Shown: in pieces, positions 10,596 through 20,488 of the stretch
Layout: each line of letters begins with the position of its first letter
How positions within the stretch are numbered: the stretch's first letter is position 1
Notes under the pieces: model-generated
Seen by the model: only the letters and a program-made list of their open reading frames with translations
What the model was told of the DNA's origin: nothing
Databases searched by the model: none
NCBI RefSeq assembly: GCF_016592435.1
Contig: NZ_AP014545.1
Coordinates: forward strand, 3,604,693-3,668,692
Direction of reading: 5' to 3'
Origin: Amphritea japonica ATCC BAA-1530
GTDB lineage: Bacteria; Pseudomonadota; Gammaproteobacteria; Pseudomonadales; Balneatricaceae
DNA: 64,000 nucleotides
Made by a program: the position numbers and the translations under genes

Positions 10596-10627
10596 GAAAA
10601 GCCGACAGGTTAGCGTCGGCCTTTTCA
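10596..10627. terminator. Bidirectional terminator between uvrA and the small zinc-ribbon gene
   Basis: A stem GCCGAC/GTCGGC (10601-10606 and 10615-10620) is flanked by an A-run on the left and CTTTTC on the right. The plus strand ends uvrA transcripts, and the mirror T-run can end transcripts from the convergent small gene. Confidence 0.8.
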
Positions 10628-10636
10628 TTTAAGGTA

Positions 10637-10822
10637 TTAGCGAGGTATTCCAAGCATACTCCAGCGATGCGGAACCGAAGTAAGCCGAACATCGACTCTA
10701 CACTTGCTACAAGTATAGATTGTTTCGTTAAAGTTTTGATTTCTTGGTATATATCCTGTCGGTACGGAAATTGGCTGATCCCTTAGCACTACCTCGCAAA
10801 CTTCGCAGCTAACTAGCCCCAT
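10637..10822 (-). CDS. Small putative zinc-ribbon protein
   Basis: A 61-residue product with two CxxC pairs, C6/C9 and C38/C41, spaced as in a zinc ribbon. I do not recognise a named family. It is supported by an ATG at 10822 with GGAAG nine bases upstream, an exact TATAAT -10 at 10863-10858, and a shared terminator at its 3' end. It is monocistronic, between uvrA and the ribosomal cluster. Function unknown; a metal-binding adaptor or nucleic-acid-binding role is only a guess. Confidence 0.6.
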   Translation of the reverse strand: MGLVSCEVCEVVLRDQPISVPTGYIPRNQNFNETIYTCSKCRVDVRLTSVPHRWSMLGIPR

Positions 10823-10857
10823 ATTTCTACTTCCAACACAAAATTATGTAAGCGCGG

Positions 10858-10885
10858 ATTATAGTGCCATTTAGATAAGTGTCTG
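10858..10885 (-). promoter_or_regulatory. Promoter of the small zinc-ribbon gene
   Basis: Minus-strand -10 TATAAT (10863-10858) with a -35 CAGACA (10885-10880) at 16 bp. The match is perfect at -10 and 4/6 at -35. The expected leader is about 30 nt. Confidence 0.6.
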
Positions 10886-11240
10886 CATAGAGATACACCA
10901 AAGTGGGTAATTTATGATATTAATAAATACTCCCAATACATGCTTTCGTCACTCAAAAACTAGTTAGATCCCCCTCTGACCCTTAAAAACCGGCAATTCC
11001 ACCTATGGCTATGAGCCCAATGCTAGTTACATCTGTTTTATAAGCACTGAAGTATCAACCTGGCATTAGATAAATAAATCACTGGTTAAGCCACAACGCT
11101 TTGAATTAACTCTCTGAAGTAGCCACTCGACACAAGCTAGCCCCTTCTTACAACATATGAAAGCCGCTTTGAGCATCAAAAGGCCGCACTGCCGTTTAAC
11201 AAACAGTACTGAGGACCTTCCAATCTGCCTTTTTTTGGGC
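10886..11240. other. Intergenic region with no recognised feature
   Basis: About 355 bp between the small gene's promoter and the rplQ terminator. Short open frames exist on the minus strand but lack Shine-Dalgarno sites and protein-like composition. No RNA gene or repeat is seen. Confidence 0.5.
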
Positions 11241-11268
11241 AAAAAAAACCCGGCCAAGGCCGGGTTTT
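11241..11268 (-). terminator. Intrinsic terminator of the alpha operon (after rplQ)
   Basis: The long stem AAAACCCGGCC/GGCCGGGTTTT on the minus strand is followed by a run of T, 22 bp beyond the rplQ stop. This is the end of the whole spc-alpha transcription unit. Confidence 0.92.
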
Positions 11269-11289
11269 ATTAGAAATGAAAATTAAAAC

Positions 11290-11682
11290 TTAATCTTCAG
11301 AATCTTCTACCGCTACAGCATCTGCTGGACGGTCAACTAGCTCAACGTAAGCCATCGGCGCTTTGTCACCAGTACGGAATCCACATTTAAGAATGCGAAT
11401 GTATCCGCCTGGACGACCTTCGTAGCGAGGACCCAGTTCGTTAAACAGTTTACCGACAGCTTCTTTGCTGCGGGTACGAGCAAATGCCAGACGACGGTTA
11501 GCAACCGAGTCTTCTTTTGCCAATGTGATCAGTGGCTCAGCAACACGACGCAGCTCTTTAGCTTTAGGCAGCGTGGTCCTGATGAGCTCATGTTCGAACA
11601 GGCTTACAGCCATGTTCTTGAACATTGCTTTACGGTGCGCACTTGTACGATTAAAGTGACGACCTGATTTACGATGACGCAT
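11290..11682 (-). CDS. rplQ: 50S ribosomal protein L17
   Basis: 130 residues beginning [20 protein letters not shown], the invariant L17 N-terminus, with an acidic tail (VAVEDSED). L17 sits near the exit tunnel of the large subunit. Last gene of the alpha operon, 40 bp after rpoA and just before a strong terminator. Confidence 0.99.
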   Translation of the reverse strand: MRHRKSGRHFNRTSAHRKAMFKNMAVSLFEHELIRTTLPKAKELRRVAEPLITLAKEDSVANRRLAFARTRSKEAVGKLFNELGPRYEGRPGGYIRILKCGFRTGDKAPMAYVELVDRPADAVAVEDSED

Positions 11683-11722
11683 CTTTTTATCCTTGCCAAA
11701 CTGTTAGGTTTAAAACCGCGGA

Positions 11723-12727
11723 TCAGGAAGCGACTTTATCGTCGTTTCTGATGCTCGCTGGTGGCCAATTTTCAAGGCGCATACCCAGCGACAGACCTTT
11801 GGACGCAAGAACGTCCTTGATCTCGGTCAGCGATTTCTTACCCAAGTTCGGAGTCTTAAGCAGTTCTACTTCGGTACGCTGAATCAGGTCACCGATATAG
11901 TAGATCTGCTCTGCCTTCAGACAGTTGGCGGAACGTACAGTCAGCTCCAGATCATCTACCGGACGAAGCAGGATCGGATCGATCTCTGGCTCTTCCGGCT
12001 CATCGTTAACCTGATCCTTACCACCTTCCAGATCTACGAATACAGCCAGTTGCTGCTGCAAAATAGTAGCAGCGCGACGAATGCATTCTTCTGGATCGAT
12101 AGTACCATTGGATTCAATGTCTATAACCAGCTTGTCTAGGTCAGTACGCTGTTCAACACGCGCGCTTTCCACTACATAAGACACCAGGCGAACTGGGCTG
12201 TAAGTAGCATCAAGCAGCAAGCGACCGATGGTCCGAGACTCGTCTTCTTCAGATACGCGCAGGTCGGCTGGCACATAGCCACGACCACGAACGATCTTAA
12301 GTTGCATGTTTAGGCTTCCACCTTCACTCAAATGAGCGATGACATGCTCTGGGTTAGCGATCTCTACATCCTGGTTCAGCTGAATATCAGCTGCAGTAAC
12401 AGGACCAGCTTCGCTCTTAGACAGAGTCAGGGTTACTTCGTCGCCATTGTGCAGAGTAACTGCAACACCTTTCAGGTTAAGCAGGATTTCAATTACGTCC
12501 TCCTGCACACCTTCGATGGTGCTGTACTCATGCAACACGCCCTCGATCTCTACTTCAGTGACGGCACAGCCTGGCATTGAAGAGAGAAGGATACGGCGCA
12601 GTGCATTGCCCAGCGTATGGCCAAAACCGCGCTCCAGTGGTTCTAAAGTAACTTTTGCACGAGTAGAGCTAATTTCCTGTACGTCGATGTGACGTGGGCT
12701 TAGAAACTCGTTTACTGAACGCTGCAT
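11723..12727 (-). CDS. rpoA: RNA polymerase subunit alpha
   Basis: 334 residues. The N-terminal dimerisation domain carries [20 protein letters not shown] (about residues 32-51). An acidic linker near residue 240 leads to a C-terminal domain with the helix-hairpin-helix stretch [19 protein letters not shown] that contacts UP elements and activators. The length suits gammaproteobacteria. It lies between rpsD and rplQ, the standard alpha-operon position. Confidence 0.99.
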   Translation of the reverse strand: MQRSVNEFLSPRHIDVQEISSTRAKVTLEPLERGFGHTLGNALRRILLSSMPGCAVTEVEIEGVLHEYSTIEGVQEDVIEILLNLKGVAVTLHNGDEVTLTLSKSEAGPVTAADIQLNQDVEIANPEHVIAHLSEGGSLNMQLKIVRGRGYVPADLRVSEEDESRTIGRLLLDATYSPVRLVSYVVESARVEQRTDLDKLVIDIESNGTIDPEECIRRAATILQQQLAVFVDLEGGKDQVNDEPEEPEIDPILLRPVDDLELTVRSANCLKAEQIYYIGDLIQRTEVELLKTPNLGKKSLTEIKDVLASKGLSLGMRLENWPPASIRNDDKVAS

Positions 12728-12754
12728 AGTTCCACCAATTAAGAAGTCAATATT

Positions 12755-13375
12755 TTACTTAGAGTACAGTTCAACAATCAGCTGTTCATTGATGTCAGCA
12801 GACAGTTCACTACGCTCTGGCAGGGACTTGAAAGTACCTTCCATTTTCGCAGCATCAACATCTACCCACTCAATAGCTGTACGCTGAGAAGCCAACTCAA
12901 GTGCGTGTTTAATACGCAACTGAGTTTTAGACTTTTCACGTACTGCAACAACGTCACCAGTCTTAACTTGGTAAGACGGTACGTTAACAGACTGACCATT
13001 AACCGTAATCTGACGATGAGAAACTACCTGACGTGCTTCAGCACGAGTAGATCCAAAGCCCATACGATAGACGACATTGTCTAAACGCCCTTCCAACAGC
13101 TGAAGAAGGTTAGTACCAGTCGCGCCATTGCGACGGGCAGCTTCCTTGTAGTAGCTGCGGAATTGCTTTTCAAGCACGCCGTATGTACGACGAACTTTCT
13201 GTTTCTCACGAAGCTGTAAACCGTAATCAGATAACCGACCACGACGAGCGCCATGTACACCTGGAACATTTTCAGCTTTACACTTACTGTCCAGAGCACG
13301 AACACCGCTCTTCAGGAAAAGGTCAGTACCTTCACGGCGAGACAGCTTACATGTTGGTCCTAAATAACGAGCCAT
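12755..13375 (-). CDS. rpsD: 30S ribosomal protein S4
   Basis: 206 residues starting [19 protein letters not shown], with the S4 RNA-binding domain (about 96-160, [10 protein letters not shown]...). A primary 16S rRNA binder. In E. coli it is also the translational repressor of the alpha operon, acting on the rpsM leader; whether that holds here depends on the leader at 14165-14240. No zinc-knuckle cysteines of the four-Cys S4 type are present. Confidence 0.99.
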   Translation of the reverse strand: MARYLGPTCKLSRREGTDLFLKSGVRALDSKCKAENVPGVHGARRGRLSDYGLQLREKQKVRRTYGVLEKQFRSYYKEAARRNGATGTNLLQLLEGRLDNVVYRMGFGSTRAEARQVVSHRQITVNGQSVNVPSYQVKTGDVVAVREKSKTQLRIKHALELASQRTAIEWVDVDAAKMEGTFKSLPERSELSADINEQLIVELYSK

Positions 13376-13393
13376 AATATTACTGTCTCCGGC

Positions 13394-13783
13394 TTAAACG
13401 CGACGTTTCTTCGGTGGACGACAACCGTTGTGTGGTATCGGTGTCACATCCGTGATGTTGTTAACCTTGTAACCACAAGCGTTTAATGCACGCACTGCGG
13501 ATTCACGGCCTGGGCCTGGGCCCTTAACAAAAACGTCTAGATTCTTTAGACCATACTCTTGAGCAGCTACACCTGCACGTTCCGCAGCAACCTGTGCCGC
13601 GAAGGGTGTACTCTTACGAGAACCACGGAAGCCGGAGCCGCCTGCGGTTGCCCAACTCAGGGTATTGCCCTGACGATCAGTAATAGTAATGATCGTGTTG
13701 TTAAATGAAGCGTGGATGTGAGCGAATCCGTCAACAACCTGCTTTTTAACCTTTTTACGTGTGCGATTACCTGGCTTAGCCAT
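13394..13783 (-). CDS. rpsK: 30S ribosomal protein S11
   Basis: 129 residues with the S11 core [18 protein letters not shown] and the C-terminal [11 protein letters not shown]. It forms part of the platform of the small subunit at the mRNA exit. 24 bp after rpsM and 18 bp before rpsD. Confidence 0.99.
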   Translation of the reverse strand: MAKPGNRTRKKVKKQVVDGFAHIHASFNNTIITITDRQGNTLSWATAGGSGFRGSRKSTPFAAQVAAERAGVAAQEYGLKNLDVFVKGPGPGRESAVRALNACGYKVNNITDVTPIPHNGCRPPKKRRV

Positions 13784-13807
13784 ACTGGAAATTCCTATCG
13801 CTTACCA

Positions 13808-14164
13808 TTACTTACGGATTGGCTTTCGTGGACCCTTACGAGTACGCGCGTTAGTCTTAGTGCGCTGACCTCGAAGAGGCAGACTACGGCGATGCCGCAG
13901 ACCACGATAACAGCCCAGATCCATCAAGCGCTTGATGTTCATGGATACTTCACGGCGAAGATCACCTTCAACTGTTAACTTGGCAACTTCGCCACGAACG
14001 TTATCCAGTTGACTCTCTGACAATTCTGCAATTTTAGTGGATTCTGTAATCCCACAAGCAGCGCAGAGATCTTTCGCTGTAGTGCGGCCAATTCCGAAGA
14101 TGTAAGTCAATGAAATTACCGCATGCTTATTGTCAGGAATATTGACGCCAGCTATACGGGCCAT
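13808..14164 (-). CDS. rpsM: 30S ribosomal protein S13
   Basis: 118 residues beginning [19 protein letters not shown], with a basic C-terminal tail ([12 protein letters not shown]) that contacts tRNA and the L5 bridge. First gene of the alpha operon. A 143-bp gap upstream carries a dedicated promoter and a leader hairpin. Confidence 0.99.
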   Translation of the reverse strand: MARIAGVNIPDNKHAVISLTYIFGIGRTTAKDLCAACGITESTKIAELSESQLDNVRGEVAKLTVEGDLRREVSMNIKRLMDLGCYRGLRHRRSLPLRGQRTKTNARTRKGPRKPIRK

Positions 14165-14193
14165 TCAATTTACTCCAACTTATTAGCATGTAG

Positions 14194-14210
14194 CCTGTGC
14201 TTTTCACAGG
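14194..14210 (-). promoter_or_regulatory. Hairpin in the rpsM leader
   Basis: A perfect 6-bp stem CCTGTG/CACAGG with a 5-nt loop, 30 bp ahead of the rpsM start and in the leader made from the promoter at 14245-14273. It could form part of an S4-responsive structure by analogy with E. coli. No poly-U follows, so it is not a terminator. Confidence 0.45.
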
Positions 14211-14244
14211 TACTGCAAATTCTTCTATTAATGGAAGGCGCGAG

Positions 14245-14273
14245 ATTCTACACCTTGATCAAAAATAAATCAA
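14245..14273 (-). promoter_or_regulatory. Promoter of the alpha operon (rpsM-rpsK-rpsD-rpoA-rplQ)
   Basis: Minus strand -35 TTGATT (14273-14268), 17-bp spacer, -10 TAGAAT (14250-14245), then a GC-rich discriminator (CTCGCGCC) as in stringently controlled promoters. The predicted start is about 75 nt before rpsM. Confidence 0.8.
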
Positions 14274-14307
14274 GGACTCTTACCTTCCACCCCAGACCAG
14301 GCGTTAA

Positions 14308-14424
14308 TTAACCCTGGCGCTGCTTGTGTCGTGGTTCAACTTTGCAGATTACCCGCAGAGTACCGTTACGACGTACGATCTTGCAGTTACGGCAGATCTT
14401 CTTAACAGATGCACGTACTTTCAT
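14308..14424 (-). CDS. rpmJ: 50S ribosomal protein L36
   Basis: A 38-residue gene read directly from the sequence, starting [19 protein letters not shown] and ending EPRHKQRQG. Zinc ligands C11, C14 and C27 plus a histidine mark the zinc-binding (C+) form of L36. It lies 22 bp after secY and ends the spc unit before the alpha promoter. Confidence 0.97.
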   Translation of the reverse strand: MKVRASVKKICRNCKIVRRNGTLRVICKVEPRHKQRQG

Positions 14425-14446
14425 GATCAACTCCAAATAGCAGGGG

Positions 14447-15775
14447 CTAGCGCAGCAGGCCAGCACCACCACCTTTAAGATTCGACTTCTTCATCAGGGA
14501 TTCATACTGATGGGACATCAGGTGCGACTGTACTTGTGCCATGAAATCCATCACAACAACAACTACGATCAGCAACGACGTTCCACCGAAGTAGAAAGGT
14601 ACATTCCAGGCAACTACCAGGAACTGAGGCATCAGAGATACCGCAGTGATGTACAGAGCGCCAAACAGTGTCAGGCGGCCCAGTACGTTATCGATGTACT
14701 TAGCAGATTGCTCCCCTGGGCGAATACCCGGGATGAATGCACCAGACTTCTTCAGGTTATCCGCTACTTCCTTTGGATTGAAAACAATCGCGGTATAGAA
14801 ATAACAGAAGAAGATGATGCATACAGAAAACAGCAGGATATACAGCGGCTGACCCGGGCCCAGCGCAAGAGCGATATCCTGAAGCAGTTCCATACCTTCG
14901 GTTTGACCAAACCATTGGCCAAGCGAAGCAGGGAACAGCAGAATGCTTGAAGCGAAGATCGGCGGGATTACGCCAGCCATGTTGACCTTCAACGGCAAGT
15001 GACTTGTCTGTGCAGCATACATACGACGCCCCTGTTGGCGCTTTGCATAGTTAATGGTAATGCGACGTTGGCCGCGCTCCATAAACACTACAAAACCGAC
15101 AGTGGCAACCGCCAGCACAGCTATGGCCAGCAACGCCAGGATATTCAAATCCCCCTGACGCGCTGCTTCAAAGGACTGACCGACTGCACCAGGCAGACCG
15201 GCCACAATACCAGCAAAGATCAATATCGAAATACCGTTACCGATACCACGCTCAGTTACCTGCTCACCCAGCCACATCAAGAAGACCGCACCCGCAACCA
15301 ACGTCACAACCGCTACAAAGTAGAAGTTAGGACCGGCATTAAATGCAACACCCTGATTAGCCAGGCCAACTGCCATACCAAACGACTGAACAGTCGCCAG
15401 AATAACAGTACCATAGCGAGTATACTGATTGATCTTACGACGACCAGCTTCACCCTCTTTCTTAAGCTGTTCCAGAGTAGGGCTAACTACCGTCATCAGC
15501 TGCATAATAATAGATGCAGAGATGTACGGCATGATACCCAGAGCAAGAATACTCATCCGCTCCAACGCACCACCTGAGAACATGTTAAACATGCTCAGGA
15601 TTGTGCCCTGATTCTGGTCAAAGAGTTGAGCCAGACGATCAGGATTGATACCAGGTACCGGAATATGTGCACCGATACGGTATACAACGATCGCAATCAA
15701 AACAAACAGCAGGCGTGACTTAAGCTCGCCTAAGCCGTTTTGATTTCCTGCTGGTACTGGTCCTTTCTTAGCCAT
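14447..15775 (-). CDS. secY: Preprotein translocase subunit SecY
   Basis: 442 residues and ten membrane helices. This is the channel-forming subunit of the SecYEG inner-membrane translocon. Visible signatures include the N-terminal [20 protein letters not shown], the plug-region [12 protein letters not shown], and GIRPGEQ in the cytoplasmic loop. It begins immediately after the rplO stop (no gap), suggesting coupled translation, and is followed by rpmJ. Confidence 0.99.
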   Translation of the reverse strand: MAKKGPVPAGNQNGLGELKSRLLFVLIAIVVYRIGAHIPVPGINPDRLAQLFDQNQGTILSMFNMFSGGALERMSILALGIMPYISASIIMQLMTVVSPTLEQLKKEGEAGRRKINQYTRYGTVILATVQSFGMAVGLANQGVAFNAGPNFYFVAVVTLVAGAVFLMWLGEQVTERGIGNGISILIFAGIVAGLPGAVGQSFEAARQGDLNILALLAIAVLAVATVGFVVFMERGQRRITINYAKRQQGRRMYAAQTSHLPLKVNMAGVIPPIFASSILLFPASLGQWFGQTEGMELLQDIALALGPGQPLYILLFSVCIIFFCYFYTAIVFNPKEVADNLKKSGAFIPGIRPGEQSAKYIDNVLGRLTLFGALYITAVSLMPQFLVVAWNVPFYFGGTSLLIVVVVVMDFMAQVQSHLMSHQYESLMKKSNLKGGGAGLLR

Positions 15776-16210
15776 TTATTCCTCGACTTTTCCGCCTGCA
15801 GCTTCAATTGCAGCCAACGCGCCTTTGGTCACTTTAAGACCTTTAACGGTAACTGCTTTGTTGATCTCACCAGACAAAATCACGCGCGCACGCTTGATGC
15901 TGTCTTTGATGATATCGGCTTTCTTCAGTGCTTCCAGATCAACGACATCGCCGTCAACTTTAGCCAACTCATTCAGGCGAATTTCTGCAACGAATGCAGC
16001 CTGACGAGAGGTAAAGCCGAACTTAGGCAGACGACGCTGCAGTGGCATTTGACCACCTTCAAAACCTGGTCTCACAGATCCGCCGGAGCGGGATTTCTGA
16101 CCCTTATGACCACGACCGCCGGTTTTACCCAGGCCGGAACCAATACCGCGGCCCACACGCTTAGGAGCGTGCTTAGAACCTTCGGCAGGACTCAGTGTAT
16201 TCAGACGCAT
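15776..16210 (-). CDS. rplO: 50S ribosomal protein L15
   Basis: 144 residues starting [20 protein letters not shown], with the glycine/arginine-rich [19 protein letters not shown] stretch that threads into 23S rRNA. 10 bp after rpmD and abutting secY. Confidence 0.99.
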   Translation of the reverse strand: MRLNTLSPAEGSKHAPKRVGRGIGSGLGKTGGRGHKGQKSRSGGSVRPGFEGGQMPLQRRLPKFGFTSRQAAFVAEIRLNELAKVDGDVVDLEALKKADIIKDSIKRARVILSGEINKAVTVKGLKVTKGALAAIEAAGGKVEE

Positions 16211-16220
16211 AACAGACTCC

Positions 16221-16403
16221 TTATTCGCCTTCTACACGAACCATGTAGTTTACTTTGTTAATCATACCGCGAACGGAAGGTGTATCTTCCACTTCAACAG
16301 AATGACCGATACGACGCAGTCCAAGACCCTTAACGCACAATTTGTGCTTAGGCAGGATACCGATGGTGCTGCGTACAAGTGTAACCTTGAGAGTAGATGC
16401 CAT
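16221..16403 (-). CDS. rpmD: 50S ribosomal protein L30
   Basis: 60 residues, bacterial-size L30 ([16 protein letters not shown], with [20 protein letters not shown]). Located between rpsE and rplO with gaps of 6 and 10 bp. Confidence 0.98.
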   Translation of the reverse strand: MASTLKVTLVRSTIGILPKHKLCVKGLGLRRIGHSVEVEDTPSVRGMINKVNYMVRVEGE

Positions 16404-16409
16404 CGTTAA

Positions 16410-16910
16410 TTACCCTAGGATGTCTTCAACGGCCTTACCACGCTTAGCAGCAACATCTTCAGGAGATGTCATGCCAGCCAGACCATTGATAGTTGCGCGA
16501 ACAACGTTTACTGGATTTGTAGAGCCGTAGCACTTAGCCAGTACGTTGTGAACACCTGCAAGTTCAAGTACAGCACGCATCGCGCCACCCGCGATTACAC
16601 CAGTACCTTCAGATGCAGGCTGCATGTATACCTTAGAAGCACCGTGACGGGCTTTAATAGGGTATTGCAGAGTTGTGCCGTTCAGATCAACACTGACCAT
16701 ATTACGACGCGCTTGTTCCATTGCTTTTTGGATAGCCACAGGAACTTCGCGTGCTTTACCACGTCCGAAGCCTACGCGGCCATTACCGTCACCAACAACA
16801 GTTAAGGCGGTGAAACCGAAAATACGACCACCCTTAACTACTTTGGCAACACGGTTAACCTGTACAAGTTTCTCTTGCAGGTCACCGTCTTTCTGATCGT
16901 GATTTGCCAT
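16410..16910 (-). CDS. rpsE: 30S ribosomal protein S5
   Basis: 166 residues from the ATG at 16910, chosen because an AAGGGG Shine-Dalgarno lies about 7 bp ahead; an in-frame TTG two codons upstream would sit too close to it. Contains [19 protein letters not shown] and GRGKAREVP of the S5 domains, which govern decoding fidelity and mRNA helicase activity at the entry channel. Confidence 0.98.
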   Translation of the reverse strand: MANHDQKDGDLQEKLVQVNRVAKVVKGGRIFGFTALTVVGDGNGRVGFGRGKAREVPVAIQKAMEQARRNMVSVDLNGTTLQYPIKARHGASKVYMQPASEGTGVIAGGAMRAVLELAGVHNVLAKCYGSTNPVNVVRATINGLAGMTSPEDVAAKRGKAVEDILG

Positions 16911-16921
16911 TGTCAAACCCC

Positions 16922-17272
16922 TTAGAATTCCAGGCCGCCTTCACGGGCTGCATCTGCCAATGCTTTAACACGTCCATGGTATCGAAACCCTGAACGGTCG
17001 AAAGCAACCTTAGTCACGCCAGCGTCTTTCGCACGCTCAGCGATCAATGTGCCAACCTTAGTAGCTGCATCGGAATTTCCGGTTGCATCACTACGCAGAT
17101 CCTTCTCTACAGTCGAAGCTGCAGCAAGAACCTGGCCACCATCAGCAGAGATTACCTGTGCATAGATATGGCGAGGAGTACGGGTTACGCACAGACGGAC
17201 TGCACCCAGCTCACGCATCTTAAAACGAGCACGGCGGGCACGGCGAATACGAGATGTTTTCTTATCGTTCAT
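16922..17272 (-). CDS. rplR: 50S ribosomal protein L18
   Basis: 116 residues ([19 protein letters not shown], ending GGLEF). A 5S rRNA-binding protein of the central protuberance. 9 bp after rplF, 11 bp before rpsE. Confidence 0.98.
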   Translation of the reverse strand: MNDKKTSRIRRARRARFKMRELGAVRLCVTRTPRHIYAQVISADGGQVLAAASTVEKDLRSDATGNSDAATKVGTLIAERAKDAGVTKVAFDRSGFRYHGRVKALADAAREGGLEF

Positions 17273-17281
17273 GACCCTACC

Positions 17282-17815
17282 TTACTTCTTCTTAGCTTCT
17301 TTACGGCGAACATATTCGTCAGCGTAACGAACACCTTTACCCTTATAAGGCTCTGGTGGACGGAATGCGCGAATCTCTGCTGCGGCCTGGCCTAGAGCTT
17401 GCTTATCGGCTGCATTCAGCACGATAGTAGTCTGGCCTTCCATTGCAGCTTTAACGCCTTCAGGAAGTTCGTAATCGATTGGGTGTGAAAAACCCAGAGT
17501 CAGATTAAGCGTATTGCCTTTAACAGCAGCACGATAACCAACACCCTGAAGCAGCAGTTTCTTTTCGAAACCAGCGTTCACGCCTACAACCATGTTATTA
17601 ACCAGAGAACGAGTAGTACCCGCCAGCGCATTGGCTGATTTGCCGCCATCACGTGGGGCAAACTTGACTACGTTTTCTTCACTGGTTACTTCTACAGACT
17701 GGTGTACAGACAGATCAAGAGTACCGTTCTTACCCTTTACAGTGATCGTCTGACCATCAATTTTAGCTTCTACACCTGCCGGTAGGACAACTGGACTTTT
17801 AGCAACTCGAGACAT
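17282..17815 (-). CDS. rplF: 50S ribosomal protein L6
   Basis: 177 residues with two L6 folds and the C-terminal signature [14 protein letters not shown] near residues 153-166. Lies near the factor-binding site by the sarcin-ricin loop. Flanked by rpsH and rplR, with gaps of about 10 bp. Confidence 0.99.
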   Translation of the reverse strand: MSRVAKSPVVLPAGVEAKIDGQTITVKGKNGTLDLSVHQSVEVTSEENVVKFAPRDGGKSANALAGTTRSLVNNMVVGVNAGFEKKLLLQGVGYRAAVKGNTLNLTLGFSHPIDYELPEGVKAAMEGQTTIVLNAADKQALGQAAAEIRAFRPPEPYKGKGVRYADEYVRRKEAKKK

Positions 17816-17826
17816 AGTTCTAGCTC

Positions 17827-18219
17827 CTAGAATACCGTACAGATGACTTCGCCGCCGATACCGGCAGCACGAGCAGCACGGTCAGTCATCACACCCTTAG
17901 AGGTGGAGATGATAGCAACACCCAGACCGCCAGATACTTTAGGCAGCTCGGAAGCGCCGCGGTATACACGTACGGATGGACGGCTAACACGCTGGATAGA
18001 CTCAATAACCGGCTTGCCTTCGAAGTATTTCAATTCAACAGTCATAACTGGCTTACCTTCGCCTTCAACAGCGAAGTCAGCAATGTAACCTTCCTCTTTC
18101 AAAACGGCAGCTACAGAAGCTTTCATTTTGGAAGCAGGCATAGTTACAGCTGTTTTTTCAGCCATATGACCATTACGAATACGCGTAAGCATATCCGCAA
18201 GAGTGTCTTGCATACTCAT
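17827..18219 (-). CDS. rpsH: 30S ribosomal protein S8
   Basis: 130 residues, [17 protein letters not shown] to GGEVICTVF, the E. coli length. The first ATG (18219) is preceded by AAGGAA at good spacing. Binds 16S rRNA helix 21; in E. coli it also represses the spc operon through its mRNA. The 68-bp gap upstream holds an 8-bp hairpin. Confidence 0.99.
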   Translation of the reverse strand: MSMQDTLADMLTRIRNGHMAEKTAVTMPASKMKASVAAVLKEEGYIADFAVEGEGKPVMTVELKYFEGKPVIESIQRVSRPSVRVYRGASELPKVSGGLGVAIISTSKGVMTDRAARAAGIGGEVICTVF

Positions 18220-18252
18220 GGTTTAATTTCCTTTGTGCAGCGTAATGCGGTA

Positions 18253-18273
18253 GCAGGGTGCGAATCACCCTGC
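18253..18273 (-). promoter_or_regulatory. Hairpin between rpsN and rpsH
   Basis: A perfect 8-bp stem GCAGGGTG/CACCCTGC with a 5-nt loop in the only sizeable gap inside the rplE-to-rpmD run. No T-tract follows. It may be a processing site or protein-binding element; that is inference. Confidence 0.5.
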
Positions 18274-18287
18274 CCAGACCATTATGC

Positions 18288-18593
18288 TTACCAGCTTGCT
18301 TTTTTCAGGCCCGGAACATCACCACGCATAGCTGCTTCACGCAATTTAATTCGGCTCAGACCGAACTTGCGGTAAACGGCGTGTGGACGACCAGTAACCT
18401 GACAACGACGTACCTGGCGAACCGGGTTAGCGTCGCGCGGCAGCTTCTGAAGAGCTACCTGTGCTTCCCAAACTTCATCTTCAGAAGAAGCAGGGCTTTT
18501 AACAATTGCCTTAAGAGCAGCACGCTTTTCAGCATACTTAGCAACTACTTTTGCGCGTCTAACTTCGCGCGCTTTCATACATTCCTTAGCCAT
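18288..18593 (-). CDS. rpsN: 30S ribosomal protein S14 (zinc-free type)
   Basis: 101 residues, [13 protein letters not shown] to GLKKASW, with the [20 protein letters not shown] core. It lacks the CxxC-x12-CxxC zinc motif of the short S14 form, so this is the long E. coli-type protein. 10 bp after rplE. Confidence 0.98.
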   Translation of the reverse strand: MAKECMKAREVRRAKVVAKYAEKRAALKAIVKSPASSEDEVWEAQVALQKLPRDANPVRQVRRCQVTGRPHAVYRKFGLSRIKLREAAMRGDVPGLKKASW

Positions 18594-18603
18594 TATTCTA
18601 CCC

Positions 18604-19143
18604 TTACTTTTTGAATGGGAAGTTTAGGGCTGCCAGCAGGGCACGACCTTCGTCGTTAGTGCGAGCAGTAGTGGTGATGGTAATATCCATACCACGCAGC
18701 TTATCAACCTTATCGTATTCGATTTCAGGGAAGATAATCTGCTCTTTAACACCCATGCTGTAGTTCCCACGACCGTCAAAAGACTTAGGGTTTAGACCAC
18801 GGAAGTCACGAATACGAGGAATCGAGATATCTACCAAGCGGTCAAGGAATTCCCACATACGCTCACCGCGCAGTGTTACCTTGCAACCGATAGGCCAGTT
18901 TTCACGTACCTTGAAGCCTGCAATAGATTTGCGGGCCAGGGTAACAACAGGCTTTTGACCTGCAATCTGCTGCATCTCTGCAACAGCATTTTCCAGCTGC
19001 TTTTTATCACCCAACGCTTCACCAACACCCATATTCAGGGTAATTTTGGTCAGGCGAGGAACAGCCATCACGTTAGGGCATTCCAGCTCATCTTTCAGCT
19101 GCTGCTTAACGGATTCATTATAAAGGCTTTTTAGTCTAGACAT
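18604..19143 (-). CDS. rplE: 50S ribosomal protein L5
   Basis: 179 residues with [11 protein letters not shown] near residue 32 and [20 protein letters not shown] near 120, both standard L5 motifs. Binds 5S rRNA and forms a bridge to S13. 14 bp after rplX. Confidence 0.99.
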   Translation of the reverse strand: MSRLKSLYNESVKQQLKDELECPNVMAVPRLTKITLNMGVGEALGDKKQLENAVAEMQQIAGQKPVVTLARKSIAGFKVRENWPIGCKVTLRGERMWEFLDRLVDISIPRIRDFRGLNPKSFDGRGNYSMGVKEQIIFPEIEYDKVDKLRGMDITITTTARTNDEGRALLAALNFPFKK

Positions 19144-19157
19144 GGCATCAACTCCTA

Positions 19158-19475
19158 TTACTTAGCGATTACTTCGCCGTTGGATTTGAAGATCCGGACT
19201 TTGTTGCCATCTTCCAGAACTTTGAAGCCAACACGGTCACCTTTACCGGCAGCAGAGTTAAAGATAGCGATATTAGATACTGCAATCGCTGCCTCTTTCT
19301 CTACGATACCGCCAGCCTTACCCAGCATTGGGTTTGGCTTGGTGTGTTTCTTAACCATGTTGATGCCAGAAACGATCAGACGACCGTCAGTCAGTACGCG
19401 CAGAACTTTACCGCGCTTACCTTTGTCTCTTCCTGCGATGACGATAACTTCGTCGTCACGAATAATTTTACGCAT
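19158..19475 (-). CDS. rplX: 50S ribosomal protein L24
   Basis: 105 residues with a KOW motif ([16 protein letters not shown], near residues 10-27). An assembly initiator of the large subunit. A 103-bp gap separates it from rplN, containing a terminator-like hairpin. Confidence 0.99.
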   Translation of the reverse strand: MRKIIRDDEVIVIAGRDKGKRGKVLRVLTDGRLIVSGINMVKKHTKPNPMLGKAGGIVEKEAAIAVSNIAIFNSAAGKGDRVGFKVLEDGNKVRIFKSNGEVIAK

Positions 19476-19511
19476 TATATATCCATCCTTTCCTACTACC
19501 CTCTCATGCTT

Positions 19512-19545
19512 AAAAACGCCAAGCCCTTTCGAGCTTAGCGTTTTT
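19512..19545 (-). terminator. Terminator-like hairpin between rplN and rplX
   Basis: On the minus strand AAAAACGCTAAGC pairs with GCTTGGCGTTTTT (one G-U pair) around an 8-nt loop; the T-run at the end of the stem gives an intrinsic-terminator shape. It sits inside the spc operon, 34 bp after rplN, where full termination would be lethal, so partial attenuation or 3'-end protection is more likely. Confidence 0.6.
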
Positions 19546-19578
19546 GCATAAATCCTGACTTGCGAAAGTCGAGATTTT

Positions 19579-19947
19579 TTATAGCACTTCAGGCGCCAGG
19601 GAAATGATTTTCATAAACTTCTCATTACGAAGTTCACGAGTTACTGGGCCAAAGATACGTGTTCCTAACGGAGCGTCACTGGCGTTCAATAATACCGCTG
19701 AGTTTGTATCAAAGCGGATAACTGAACCGTCCGGGCGACGAACACCTTTACGGGTACGTACCACAACAGCGTTTAGGACCTGACCTTTTTTCACCTTACC
19801 GCGAGGAATTGCTTCCTTAACAGTAACTTTGATGATGTCACCTACACCGGCATAACGACGGTGTGAGCCACCCAGGACCTTGATACACTGTACTCGCTTG
19901 GCGCCACTGTTATCAGCAACATCAAGCATAGATTCTGTTTGAATCAT
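19579..19947 (-). CDS. rplN: 50S ribosomal protein L14
   Basis: 122 residues, [19 protein letters not shown] to SLAPEVL, full length. First gene of the spc group. An 83-bp gap follows rpsQ, and a 103-bp gap with a hairpin precedes rplX. Confidence 0.99.
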   Translation of the reverse strand: MIQTESMLDVADNSGAKRVQCIKVLGGSHRRYAGVGDIIKVTVKEAIPRGKVKKGQVLNAVVVRTRKGVRRPDGSVIRFDTNSAVLLNASDAPLGTRIFGPVTRELRNEKFMKIISLAPEVL

Positions 19948-20030
19948 GGGTCTCTACTCCAAAATTCAGACTATTTTCTTTGCTCTTTCGGGCCCAAAAA
20001 ATAGCCTGCCAGAAGCAAAGGTGCGTTATA

Positions 20031-20297
20031 TTACACCTTTACTGCCTGTTCTTCAATCTTAACTAGCGTCCAAGACTTACTTTTTGAAAGCGGACGGGAT
20101 TCAGCGATAATTACCGTATCACCCATCTGACATTCATTCTGTTCGTCATGCGCATGCAGCTTAGTGGAGCGAGTTACGAATTTCCCGTAGATCGGGTGCT
20201 TCTCTTTACGCTCAACCAGAACGGTAATGGTTTTGTCAGCTTTGTTGCTAACTACCTTACCGGTCACAGTACGTGTACGTTTTTCTGCAGCCATCAT
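20031..20297 (-). CDS. rpsQ: 30S ribosomal protein S17
   Basis: 88 residues; two consecutive ATG codons (20297 and 20294) are possible starts. The first overlaps the rpmC stop by one base (TAATG), implying translational coupling. Motifs [18 protein letters not shown] and [22 protein letters not shown] are diagnostic for S17. Last gene of the S10 group. Confidence 0.98.
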   Translation of the reverse strand: MMAAEKRTRTVTGKVVSNKADKTITVLVERKEKHPIYGKFVTRSTKLHAHDEQNECQMGDTVIIAESRPLSKSKSWTLVKIEEQAVKV

Positions 20298-20488
20298 TAG
20301 TTACCTGCTTTCTCATTCAGTATGGTCTTAACACGCGCGATATCGCGACGTACCTGACCCAACATGTGGTTCTGAGCCAGCTGACCAGTCGCTTTCTGCA
20401 TACGCAGATTGAACTGATCCTTCAGAAGACCTATCAGCGTTTGCTGTAGCTCTTCAGCGGACTGTCCACGCAGTTCAGTTGCATTCAT
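20297..20488 (-). CDS. rpmC: 50S ribosomal protein L29
   Basis: The ATG at 20488 gives 63 residues, the same as E. coli L29, and overlaps the rplP stop (TGATG); a GTG one codon upstream is possible. Signature [10 protein letters not shown] and [13 protein letters not shown]. Lies at the polypeptide exit with L23. Confidence 0.98.
   Translation of the reverse strand: MNATELRGQSAEELQQTLIGLLKDQFNLRMQKATGQLAQNHMLGQVRRDIARVKTILNEKAGN

Noticed and set aside
11066..11257. 63-codon minus-strand frame after rplQ
   Set aside because: Starts inside the rplQ terminator, has no Shine-Dalgarno, and is not protein-like.
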